From Streptomyces diastatochromogenes (GTDB taxonomy: Bacteria; Actinomycetota; Actinomycetes; Streptomycetales; Streptomycetaceae), in NCBI RefSeq assembly GCF_002242805.1, contig NZ_MCGQ01000015.1:62001-126000 (forward strand): a stretch of DNA of 64,000 bases, written 5' to 3'. The notes beneath the pieces were generated by a model, which worked only from the letters and a program-made list of their open reading frames with translations, ran no database searches and was not told where the DNA came from. Both the position numbers and the translations under genes were made by a program. This document shows, piece by piece, positions 7,984 through 15,869 of the stretch (within the stretch, counting starts at the first letter, position 1; each line of letters begins with the position of its first letter).

Positions 7984-9396
7984 ATGGCAACGGCGCCCAG
8001 CGTCTCCTACTCGATGACCATCCGGCTGGAGGTGCCCGCGAGCGGAAGCGCCGTCTCGCAGATCACCACCGCTGTGGAGTCCTCCGGAGGCTCGGTCACG
8101 GGCCTCGACGTCACCGCCTCCGGCCACGAGAAGCTCCGCATCGACGTCACCATCGCGGCCACCTCGACCACGCACGCCGACGAGGTCGTCGAGAAGCTGC
8201 GCGGCATCGAGGGCGTCACGCTCGGCAAGGTCTCGGACCGTACGTTCCTGATGCACCTCGGCGGCAAGATCGAGATGGCGTCGAAGCACCCGATCCGCAA
8301 CCGTGACGACCTCTCGATGATCTACACGCCGGGTGTGGCCCGCGTCTGCATGGCGATCGCCGAGAACCCCGAGGACGCCCGCCGCCTCACCATCAAGCGC
8401 AACTCCGTTGCGGTCGTGACGGACGGCTCCGCCGTGCTGGGCCTCGGCAACATCGGCCCCATGGCCGCCCTGCCGGTCATGGAGGGCAAGGCGGCCCTCT
8501 TCAAGCGGTTCGCCGGCATCGACGCCTGGCCGCTGTGCCTGGACACCCAGGACACCGACGCCATCGTCGAGATCGTCAAGGCGATCGCCCCCGGCTTCGC
8601 CGGCATCAACCTCGAGGACATCTCCGCGCCCCGCTGCTTCGAGATCGAGGCCCGGCTGCGCGAGGCCCTCGACATCCCCGTCTTCCACGACGACCAGCAC
8701 GGCACCGCGATCGTCGTCCTCGCCGCCCTGACGAACGCACTTCGCGTCACCGGCAAGGCGATTGAGAACATCCGGGTCGTCATGTCCGGCGCCGGCGCGG
8801 CCGGTACGGCCATCCTCAAGCTGCTGATCGCGGCGGGCGTCAAGAACGCCGTCGTCGCCGACATCCAGGGCGTCGTGCACGCCGGCCGCGGGGACCTGGT
8901 GGACGCCCCGGCCGACTCCCCGCTGCGCTGGATCGCCGACAACACCAACCCCGAGGGCCTCACCGGCACCCTGAAGGAGGCCGTGCGCGGCGCGGACGTC
9001 TTCATCGGCGTCTCGGCCCCCAACGTGCTGGACGGCGACGACGTGGCCGCCATGGCCGACGGCGCCATCGTGTTCGCGCTCGCGAACCCGGACCCCGAGG
9101 TCGAGCCCGCAATCGCCCGCCAGACGGCCGCTGTTGTGGCCACCGGCCGCTCCGACTTCCCGAACCAGATCAACAACGTGCTGGTCTTTCCGGGTGTCTT
9201 CCGCGGCCTGCTGGACGCGCAGTCCCGTACGGTCAACACCGAGATGATGCTCGCCGCCGCGAAGGCCCTCGCCGACGTGGTGACCGAGGACGAGCTGAAC
9301 CCGAACTACATCATCCCGAGCGTCTTCAACGACAAGGTCGCGGGCGCGGTCGCCGGAGCGGTGCGCGAGGCGGCCAAGGCGGGCGCTGCGTCGTAG
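7984..9396 (+). CDS. NAD-dependent malic enzyme with N-terminal ACT domain
   Basis: The enzyme converts malate to pyruvate and CO2. Residues 1-90 form an ACT-type regulatory domain. The catalytic part follows, with the family tyrosine in SMIYTPGVARVC, the lysine in EGKAALFKRFAGIDAWP, the metal-binding EDISAPRCFEIE and the nucleotide-binding GAGAAGTAI. The ATG is preceded by GAGGAAG. Position next to helD and hup fits the S. coelicolor malate oxidoreductase (SCO2951, from memory NAD-specific). The ACT domain suggests allosteric control, perhaps by an amino acid or acyl-CoA. That is inference. Confidence 0.93.
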   Translation: MATAPSVSYSMTIRLEVPASGSAVSQITTAVESSGGSVTGLDVTASGHEKLRIDVTIAATSTTHADEVVEKLRGIEGVTLGKVSDRTFLMHLGGKIEMASKHPIRNRDDLSMIYTPGVARVCMAIAENPEDARRLTIKRNSVAVVTDGSAVLGLGNIGPMAALPVMEGKAALFKRFAGIDAWPLCLDTQDTDAIVEIVKAIAPGFAGINLEDISAPRCFEIEARLREALDIPVFHDDQHGTAIVVLAALTNALRVTGKAIENIRVVMSGAGAAGTAILKLLIAAGVKNAVVADIQGVVHAGRGDLVDAPADSPLRWIADNTNPEGLTGTLKEAVRGADVFIGVSAPNVLDGDDVAAMADGAIVFALANPDPEVEPAIARQTAAVVATGRSDFPNQINNVLVFPGVFRGLLDAQSRTVNTEMMLAAAKALADVVTEDELNPNYIIPSVFNDKVAGAVAGAVREAAKAGAAS

Positions 9397-9690
9397 GCGC
9401 CCGTACCGTAGGGTTCAGATGCTGTGAGACCGACTGTGCAGGGGCTGTGAGGATCGACACGGCAGCCCCCGCATCGGCGCGTCGTGGAACCCCCCACCGG
9501 CGGGTGCCCTCTAGGGTGACGGCCGAGCAGGCGCTTTTCGTGTGACTCCCTAGGGTGTTCTCACGACTCCTACGGGTGCCGGATTGGCTTTCCCGCCGCA
9601 GGTAGGGGCAGGATGCGTCTCTGGGCGCGAGCGCATCGGCATCGATCTCACCTCACGCCTCAACGGCAAGAAGAACACGGGAGTAACAAC

Positions 9691-9972
9691 ATGAACCGCA
9701 GTGAGCTGGTGGCCGCGCTGGCCGACCGCGCCGAGGTGACCCGCAAGGACGCCGACGCCGTGCTGGCCGCGTTCGCCGAGGTCGTCGGCGACATCGTCTC
9801 CAAGGGCGACGAGAAGGTCACCATCCCCGGCTTCCTGACCTTCGAGCGCACTCACCGTGCCGCTCGTACCGCGCGCAACCCGCAGACCGGTGAGCCCATC
9901 AACATCCCGGCCGGCTTCAGCGTGAAGGTCTCCGCGGGCTCGAAGCTCAAGGAAGCGGCCAAGGGTAAGTGA
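9691..9972 (+). CDS. hupA: nucleoid-associated protein HU
   Basis: The 93-residue product is a complete HU protein. It has the N-terminal MNRSELVAALADRAEVTRKDADAVLAAF helices and the DNA-binding arm signature GFLTFERTHRAARTARNPQTGEPINIP. It lacks the long lysine-rich tail of the sporulation-type HupS. The ATG at 9691 follows CGGGAG. The 294-bp upstream region carries two TAGGGT boxes (9512-9517 and 9551-9556), each a plausible -10 element without a clear -35. Confidence 0.96.
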   Translation: MNRSELVAALADRAEVTRKDADAVLAAFAEVVGDIVSKGDEKVTIPGFLTFERTHRAARTARNPQTGEPINIPAGFSVKVSAGSKLKEAAKGK

Positions 9973-10019
9973 TCTTGCCTGCTCTGTGCCGACGGGACGG
10001 CGTAGGGCTGTAAGACGCT

Positions 10020-10057
10020 GATGGGGCGGCACCCGGTCTTCCGGGTGCCGCCCCATC
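10020..10057. terminator. bidirectional terminator between hupA and murA
   Basis: A perfect 17-bp stem (10020-10036 with 10041-10057) closes on a TCTT tetraloop, between two convergent genes. There is no long T-run, as is common in Streptomyces. Confidence 0.85.
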
Positions 10058-10080
10058 GTGGTTGTGCTCAAGGACCGGCG

Positions 10081-11421
10081 TCAGCCGAGCGCCTTGCCGG
10101 GCAGTTCGACCTTGGCGCCCAGTTCCATCAGCTTCTCCATGAAGTTCTCGTAGCCGCGGTTGATCAGTTCGATGCCGTGGACCCGGGAGGTGCCCTCGGC
10201 CGCGAGGGCCGCGATGAGGTACGAGAAGCCGCCGCGCAGGTCGGGGATGACCAGGTCGGCACCCTGCAGCTTGGTCGGTCCCGAGACGACCGCGGAGTGC
10301 AGGAAGTTGCGCTGGCCGAAGCGGCAGTCGGAGCCGCCCAGGCACTCGCGGTAGAGCTGGATGTGCGCGCCCATCTGGTTGAGCGCGGAGGTGAAGCCGA
10401 GCCGGGACTCGTACACCGTCTCGTGGATGATCGACAGGCCCGTGGCCTGCGTCAGGGCCACCACCAGCGGCTGCTGCCAGTCGGTCTGGAAACCGGGGTG
10501 CACGTCCGTCTCGAGGGCGATGGACTTCAGCTGGCCGCCGGGGTGCCAGAAGCGGATGCCCTCGTCGTCGATCTCGAAGGCACCGCCCACCTTCCGGTAG
10601 GTGTTCAGGAACGTCATCATCGAGCGCTGCTGGGCGCCGCGGACGTAGATGTTGCCGTTGGTCGCCAGCGCCGCGGAGGCCCAGGACGCGGCTTCCAGGC
10701 GGTCCGGGAGGGCCGCGTGGGTGTAGCCGCCGAGCTGGTCCACACCGGTGATGCGGATCGTCCGGTCGGTGTCCATCGCGATGATCGCGCCCATCTTCTG
10801 CAGAACGCAGATCAGGTCCTCGATCTCCGGCTCGACGGCCGCGTTGGACAACTCCGTGACGCCCTCGGCCAGTACGGCCGTCAGCAGCACCTGCTCGGTC
10901 GCGCCGACGGACGGGTACGGCAGCCGGATCTTCGTACCGCGCAGCCGCTGCGGCGCCTCCAGGTACTGGCCGTCCGCGCGCTTCTCGATGGTCGCGCCGA
11001 ACTGCCGCAGCACGTCGAAGTGGAAGTCGATGGGCCGGCCGCCGATGTCGCAGCCGCCGAGGCCCGGGATGAAGGCGTGGCCGAGACGGTGCAGCAGCGG
11101 ACCGCAGAAGAGGATCGGGATACGGCTGGAACCCGCGTGGGCATCGATGTCAGCGACGTTCGCGCTCTCCACATGGGTCGGGTCGAGCACCAGCTCACCG
11201 GGCTCCTCACCCGGACGGACCGTCACCCCGTGCAACTGGAGCAGGCCGCGTACGACGCGCACGTCACGGATGTCCGGAACGTTGCGCAGTCGACTCGGCG
11301 CGCTGCCCAGCAGGGCGGCGACCATGGCCTTCGGTACGAGGTTCTTCGCACCGCGGACACGGATCTCGCCCTCCAGCGGGGTTCCGCCGTGGACAAGCAG
11401 GACATCGTCGTTGACGGTCAT
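10081..11421 (-). CDS. murA: UDP-N-acetylglucosamine 1-carboxyvinyltransferase
   Basis: MurA transfers enolpyruvate from PEP to UDP-GlcNAc, the first committed step of peptidoglycan synthesis. The 446-residue sequence has the N-terminal GAKNLVPKAMVAALL segment that carries the catalytic lysine/asparagine pair. The active-site loop GLGGCDIGGRP has cysteine at residue 124, the residue alkylated by fosfomycin. Mycobacterial enzymes have aspartate there, so this one should be intrinsically fosfomycin-sensitive. The gene faces hupA across a shared terminator, as in other streptomycetes. Confidence 0.95.
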   Translation of the reverse strand: MTVNDDVLLVHGGTPLEGEIRVRGAKNLVPKAMVAALLGSAPSRLRNVPDIRDVRVVRGLLQLHGVTVRPGEEPGELVLDPTHVESANVADIDAHAGSSRIPILFCGPLLHRLGHAFIPGLGGCDIGGRPIDFHFDVLRQFGATIEKRADGQYLEAPQRLRGTKIRLPYPSVGATEQVLLTAVLAEGVTELSNAAVEPEIEDLICVLQKMGAIIAMDTDRTIRITGVDQLGGYTHAALPDRLEAASWASAALATNGNIYVRGAQQRSMMTFLNTYRKVGGAFEIDDEGIRFWHPGGQLKSIALETDVHPGFQTDWQQPLVVALTQATGLSIIHETVYESRLGFTSALNQMGAHIQLYRECLGGSDCRFGQRNFLHSAVVSGPTKLQGADLVIPDLRGGFSYLIAALAAEGTSRVHGIELINRGYENFMEKLMELGAKVELPGKALG

Positions 11422-11745
11422 GTATCTCGCGTTCCGATGAGTCGGGCAGGGGTCGGCCGATCACTTAGCGCGGGGGCCGGAGAGACAGGGTAATCGCCGA
11501 TCACCCCCCTGCCGTAAGCCCAGGGACAACCCAGCCACGTCATAGCTGTGTCACAACACGAACCGTTCCCAATCGGGCACATGGGGTCACCGCCGAGGCG
11601 GCGTGCGCCGGGGCCGCCCCCATACGCCCGCCCGTCTCCCGCCACCACCCTCAAACGAGGCCCTGCCGGGCCCCACCACCCCATTCAAGCTGCGTTCACT
11701 CCCACACCCCGATTGCCTCCCCACACCAGGGGAAGATGCGGGATC
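11422..11745. other. divergent intergenic region murA / yqgE
   Basis: The 324-bp region must hold the promoters of murA (leftward) and the YqgE gene (rightward). I saw only GC-rich sequence and no clear dyad or RNA gene. Confidence 0.5.
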
Positions 11746-12327
11746 ATGTCTGGCATGACCGAGGTGTCCTCGCTCACAGGGCGGCTGCTCGTGGCCACGC
11801 CCGCCCTGGCGGACCCGAACTTCGACCGCGCGGTGGTGCTCCTTCTCGACCACGACGAGGAGGGCTCCCTGGGTGTCGTCCTCAATCGCCCCACCCCGGT
11901 GGTCGTGGGCGACATCCTGGAGGGCTGGGCCGCTCTCGCGGGCGAGCCCGGTGTGGTCTTCCAGGGCGGACCCGTCTCGCTGGACTCGGCGCTCGGCGTC
12001 GCGGTCATCCCGGGCGGTGCGAACGGCGACCGCGCCCCGCTCGGCTGGCGGCGGGTGCACGGCGCGATCGGCCTGGTCGACCTGGAGGCCCCGCCGGAGC
12101 TGCTCGCCTCGGCCCTCGGCTCGCTGAGAATCTTCGCCGGGTACGCCGGCTGGGGCCCCGGCCAGCTGGAGGACGAGCTGGTGGAGGGTGCCTGGTACGT
12201 CGTCGAGTCGGAGCCGGGCGACGTGTCCTCGCCGGCCCCGGAGCGACTGTGGCGCGAAGTGCTGCGCCGTCAGCGCAACGAGCTGGCGATGGTGGCCACG
12301 TATCCGGACGACCCGTCGCTCAACTGA
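11746..12327 (+). CDS. YqgE/AlgH family protein
   Basis: The product begins TEVSSLTGRLLVATPALADPNFDRAVVLLLDHDEEGSLGVVLNRPT, the signature of the DUF179 (YqgE/AlgH) family, and continues with the conserved QGGPV and GYAGWGPGQLEDEL. It has the usual length, about 190 residues, and lacks membrane segments. The biochemical role of the family is unresolved. ATG 11746 is preferred because GGGGAAG lies ten bases upstream. ATG 11755 is the alternative. Confidence 0.85.
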   Translation: MSGMTEVSSLTGRLLVATPALADPNFDRAVVLLLDHDEEGSLGVVLNRPTPVVVGDILEGWAALAGEPGVVFQGGPVSLDSALGVAVIPGGANGDRAPLGWRRVHGAIGLVDLEAPPELLASALGSLRIFAGYAGWGPGQLEDELVEGAWYVVESEPGDVSSPAPERLWREVLRRQRNELAMVATYPDDPSLN

Positions 12328-12356
12328 TGCGTGTGAGCTTCAGTACCCTTGCTGAT

Positions 12357-12647
12357 ATGAGCACTCTTGAGCCCGAGCGCGGGACTGGTACGGGGACCCT
12401 CGTAGAGCCGACGCCACAGGTGTCCCACGGCGACGGCGACCACGAGCGCTTCGCCCACTACGTCCAGAAGGACAAGATCATGGCGAGCGCCCTCGACGGT
12501 ACCCCCGTCGTGGCGCTGTGCGGCAAGGTGTGGGTGCCGGGCCGCGACCCGAAGAAGTACCCCGTGTGTCCCATGTGCAAGGAGATCTACGAGTCCATGG
12601 GCAGCGGCGGCGACGACAAGGGCGGCGACAAGGGCGGCAACAAGTAA
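12357..12647 (+). CDS. DUF3039 zinc-ribbon-like protein
   Basis: The 96-residue product contains HYVQKDKIMASALDGTPVVALCGKVWVPGRDPKKYPVCPMCKEIYE. The cysteine at LCGK and the pair CPMC suggest a metal site, as in the actinobacterial DUF3039 family. It ends in a Gly/Asp/Lys-rich tail. A TACCCT -10 box at 12344-12349 places the transcription start on the ATG, so the mRNA is probably leaderless from 12357. An ATG at 12327 overlapping the yqgE stop codon is an alternative coupled start. Confidence 0.75.
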   Translation: MSTLEPERGTGTGTLVEPTPQVSHGDGDHERFAHYVQKDKIMASALDGTPVVALCGKVWVPGRDPKKYPVCPMCKEIYESMGSGGDDKGGDKGGNK

Positions 12648-12675
12648 GGGTCCCCCTGCCGGTCTGAACACCGCG

Positions 12676-12713
12676 AGGCCCCCGGGACGCGTCGAGACGC
12701 GTCCCGGGGGCCT
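12676..12713 (+). terminator. intrinsic terminator after the DUF3039 gene
   Basis: A perfect 17-bp stem (12676-12692 with 12697-12713) is closed by a short CGAG loop and followed by TTGTGCTTT. It separates the housekeeping genes from the aminosugar operon. Confidence 0.85.
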
Positions 12714-12732
12714 TTGTGCTTTCTGGTCACAG

Positions 12733-12748
12733 AGTGGTTGAGACCTCT
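12733..12748. promoter_or_regulatory. candidate DasR operator (dre)
   Basis: AGTGGTTGAGACCTCT matches 13 of 16 positions of the DasR-responsive element pattern A(G/C)TGGTCTAGACCA(G/C)T. It lies about 100 bases before an ABC transporter and hexosaminidase operon, the expected kind of target. DasR is the GntR repressor of chitin and GlcNAc genes and releases DNA on binding glucosamine-6-phosphate. The operator call combines sequence match and context. Confidence 0.7.
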
Positions 12749-12846
12749 TGTCGGCATGTTCATGTTGTCCATAGCCTCCATGGTGTTGTGCAGAGCGAAA
12801 CAGTCATTGCACATGTTGCAACGCACTACTTCCGGAGGAACGCTCC

Positions 12847-14139
12847 ATGAAGCTGTCCGCCCCACTCGCCGCACTGCTCACCCTCGTCGTCGCCACCGCC
12901 TGCGCCCCGCAGTCCTCCTCCAACTCCGCCTCCGACCGGGACGAGAAGACCGGCACCCTGCGGGTCTGGCTCTTCCAGGAGGTCGGCAACGAGCCGAAGA
13001 AGAAGGCCGTCGACACGGTCGTCGCCGCCTTCCGCAAGGCGCACAAGGACACCAAGGTCGACGTCGAGTACATCCCGGTCGAGACCCGCGCCCAGCGCGT
13101 CAAGGCCGCCTTCAACGACCCCGCGTCCGCGCCCGACGTCATCGAGTACGGCAACACCGACACCGCCGGCTACGTCCACGACGGCGGACTTCTCGACGTC
13201 ACCCGGGAGTTCTCCGCCTGGAGCGAGGCGAAGAACACCGACTCGACCGCCCGGCAGTCGGTCACGGTGGCCGGAAAGGTCTACGGCGCCCCCTTCTACG
13301 TCGGCGTCCGCGCCCTGTACTACCGCACCGACGTCTTCCGGGAACTCGGCCTGAAACCGCCGAAGTCCCTGGCCGAGCTGGCCACCACGGCCCGTACGAT
13401 CCGCGCCGCGAAGCCCGACCTGTACGGCCTGGTCGTCGGCGGTGCCTACACCTACGGCGCCATGCCCTTCATCTGGGCCAACGGCGGCGACCTGGCCACC
13501 GGCAAGGGCGGCTCGTACGCCTCCGCGCTCGACAGCGCCGCGGCCCGCGCGGGCATCAAGGCCTACACCTCGCTGTTCTCCGACGCCAACTGTCCCGCCG
13601 CCAAGTGCGCGGGCATGGGCGGCAACGACACGGTGACCGCGTTCGCCGCGGGCAAGGCGGGGATGGCGATCGGCGGCGACTTCAGCCACGCGGCCGTGGA
13701 GGCCGGGAAGGTGAAGGGCAAGTACGCGGTCGTACCGCTGCCGGGTGTCGCCTCCGGCTCGATCGCCCCGGCGTTCGCGGGCGGCAACAACATCGGCGTC
13801 CTGAAGAGCACCACCCACCGCACGCTCGCCGTGGACCTCATGGAGCGGCTGGCGTCCAAGAAGACGCAGGCCGCCCTGTTCGACGCGATGGGCTTCCTGC
13901 CGACCTTCACGGACGTCCGCGACCAGGCGGCGGCCCGGCAGCCCTTCGTGAAGCCGTTCGTGACCACGCTGGCGTCCGGCACGAAGTTCGTCCCCGCATC
14001 GCCCGCCTGGTCGCAGATCGACTCCTCGCTGGTGCTGCCGACGATGTTCCAGGAAGTCATCAGCGGCAAGAAGAGCGTGGATGCGGCCGCGAAGGAGGCC
14101 GCGGCGAAGATGAACGACGCGTTCGGCTCGGCCGGATGA
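12847..14139 (+). CDS. ABC transporter sugar-binding lipoprotein
   Basis: The product has a lipoprotein signal with lipobox VVATAC (cysteine near residue 19) and the family-1 extracellular solute-binding fold (LRVWLFQEV, VIEYGNTDTAGYVHDGGLLDV, FAAGKAGMAIGGDF). The ATG follows GGAGGA with an eight-base spacer. It heads a four-gene operon ending in a hexosaminidase behind a DasR-like operator. It therefore most likely binds GlcNAc, chitobiose or chito-oligosaccharides outside the membrane and passes them to the two permeases. The exact ligand is inferred. Confidence 0.85.
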   Translation: MKLSAPLAALLTLVVATACAPQSSSNSASDRDEKTGTLRVWLFQEVGNEPKKKAVDTVVAAFRKAHKDTKVDVEYIPVETRAQRVKAAFNDPASAPDVIEYGNTDTAGYVHDGGLLDVTREFSAWSEAKNTDSTARQSVTVAGKVYGAPFYVGVRALYYRTDVFRELGLKPPKSLAELATTARTIRAAKPDLYGLVVGGAYTYGAMPFIWANGGDLATGKGGSYASALDSAAARAGIKAYTSLFSDANCPAAKCAGMGGNDTVTAFAAGKAGMAIGGDFSHAAVEAGKVKGKYAVVPLPGVASGSIAPAFAGGNNIGVLKSTTHRTLAVDLMERLASKKTQAALFDAMGFLPTFTDVRDQAAARQPFVKPFVTTLASGTKFVPASPAWSQIDSSLVLPTMFQEVISGKKSVDAAAKEAAAKMNDAFGSAG

Positions 14140-15026
14140 GCAGCATGCGCCACCGAGCTCCCTGGACTCCCTGGCTGTATCTGACACCCGCCCTTGTCGT
14201 CCTCGGCGGACTGCTCCTCTACCCCGTCTACCAGCTCGGCCTGATCTCCCTCTTCCGGTACACCCAGGCTCAGGTCAGCGGGGGCGAACCGACCGCCTTC
14301 CGGGGGTTCGGGAACTACGCCGACCTGTTCTCCGACGGGCAGTTCTGGCAGGTGCTGCTGGCCACCGTGGTGTTCGCCGCGGCCTGCGTCGGCTCCACCC
14401 TCGCCGTCGGCTGTGCGCTCGCCGTGCTGCTCACGCGGGTGCGTGCCGTACCGCGGCTGGCGTTGATGCTGGCCGCGCTGGGGGCATGGGCGACCCCCGC
14501 GGTCACCGGCTCCACGGTGTGGCTGCTCCTCTTCGACCCCGACTTCGGCCCGGTGAACCGGATCCTCGGGCTCGGCGACCACTCGTGGACGTACGGGCGC
14601 TACAGCGCCTTCCTGCTCGTCCTGCTCGAAGTGGTCTGGTGCTCCTTCCCGTTCGTGATGGTGACGGTCTACGCCGGGATCCGCGCCGTACCGTCCGAGG
14701 TGCTGGAGGCCGCGGCCCTGGACGGCGCCTCGCAGTGGCGGATCTGGCGGTCGGTGCTCGCGCCGATGCTCCGGCCGATCCTCACCGTCGTCACCATCCA
14801 GTCGGTCATCTGGGACTTCAAGGTCTTCACGCAGATCTACGTCATGACGGGCGGCGGCGGCATCGCGGGCCAGAACCTGGTGCTGAACGTGTACGCCTAT
14901 CAGAAGGCGTTCGCGTCCTCCCAGTACGGCCTCGGCTCGGCGATCGGCGTGGTGACGCTGCTGATCCTGCTCGTCGTGACGCTGGTGTACCTGCGGCTGC
15001 TGCGCCGGGAGGGGGAGGAGCTGTGA
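14136..15026 (+). CDS. ABC sugar permease (MalF type)
   Basis: The ATG overlaps the previous stop codon by four bases. The product has six predicted membrane segments and the cytoplasmic EAA loop EAAALDGASQWRIWRSVLAPML that docks the ATPase. It is the first of two permease subunits for the adjacent binding protein. No ATPase gene lies in the operon. In Streptomyces such importers share the multiple-sugar ATPase MsiK (established knowledge). Confidence 0.9.
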   Translation: MSSMRHRAPWTPWLYLTPALVVLGGLLLYPVYQLGLISLFRYTQAQVSGGEPTAFRGFGNYADLFSDGQFWQVLLATVVFAAACVGSTLAVGCALAVLLTRVRAVPRLALMLAALGAWATPAVTGSTVWLLLFDPDFGPVNRILGLGDHSWTYGRYSAFLLVLLEVVWCSFPFVMVTVYAGIRAVPSEVLEAAALDGASQWRIWRSVLAPMLRPILTVVTIQSVIWDFKVFTQIYVMTGGGGIAGQNLVLNVYAYQKAFASSQYGLGSAIGVVTLLILLVVTLVYLRLLRREGEEL

Positions 15027-15868
15027 ATCTTCTTCGGGTGCGTGTGCAGCGGCCGTGGCGGTTGGCGGCAGAGGCCGTGGCCCTGCTGATCGCGGCCGCC
15101 GTCGCCTTCCCGCTGTACTGGATGGTGCTGAGCGCCTTCGAACCGGCCGGAGAGATCGCATCCGACCGGCCCCGGCCGTGGACGCTCTCGCCGTCCCTCG
15201 AGTCCTTCCGACGGGTCTTCGGACAGCAGGAATTCGGCCGTTACTTCGCCAACAGCGTGGTGGTGGCGGGCAGTGTGGTGATCGTCTCCGCGGTGATCGC
15301 GTTTCTCGCCGCGACCGCCGTCGCGCGATTCCGTTTCCGCTTCCGGACCACCTTGCTGATCATGTTTCTGGTGGCCCAGATGGTGCCCGTGGAAGCCCTC
15401 ACCATCCCCCTGTTCTTCCTCATGCGGGACTTCGGGCAGCTGAACACGCTCGGTGCGCTGATCCTGCCCCACATCGCCTTCTCGCTGCCCTTCGCGATCT
15501 GGATGCTGAGGGGGTTCGTGAAAGCCGTGCCGGAAGCGCTGGAGGAGGCCGCGTACCTGGACGGGGCGAGCCGCGGGAGATTCCTGTGGCAGATCCTTTT
15601 CCCGCTCGTCCTCCCCGGCCTGGTGGCCACGAGCGTGTTTTCCTTCATCTCGGCCTGGAACGACTTCCTGTTCGCCAAGTCCTTCATCATCAGCGACACC
15701 TCCCGGTCGACCCTGCCGATGGCCCTGCTGGTGTTCTTCAAGCCGGACGAGCCGGACTGGGGCGGGGTCATGGCCGCGTCCACGGTGATGACGATTCCGG
15801 TGCTGGTCTTCTTCGTACTCGTACAGCGACGTCTGGTCTCGGGGCTGGGCGGAGCGGTAAAGGACTGA
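15023..15868 (+). CDS. ABC sugar permease (MalG type)
   Basis: The GTG start overlaps the previous stop codon by four bases. The product has the MalG-type sequence ALYWMVLSAF-like N-terminus (FPLYWMVLSAFEPAGEIA) and the EAA motif EEAAYLDGASRGRFLWQILFPLVLPGL, with six membrane segments. It pairs with the preceding permease to form the channel of the importer. The gene is followed at one base by the hexosaminidase. Confidence 0.9.
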   Translation: MNLLRVRVQRPWRLAAEAVALLIAAAVAFPLYWMVLSAFEPAGEIASDRPRPWTLSPSLESFRRVFGQQEFGRYFANSVVVAGSVVIVSAVIAFLAATAVARFRFRFRTTLLIMFLVAQMVPVEALTIPLFFLMRDFGQLNTLGALILPHIAFSLPFAIWMLRGFVKAVPEALEEAAYLDGASRGRFLWQILFPLVLPGLVATSVFSFISAWNDFLFAKSFIISDTSRSTLPMALLVFFKPDEPDWGGVMAASTVMTIPVLVFFVLVQRRLVSGLGGAVKD

Positions 15869-15869
15869 C

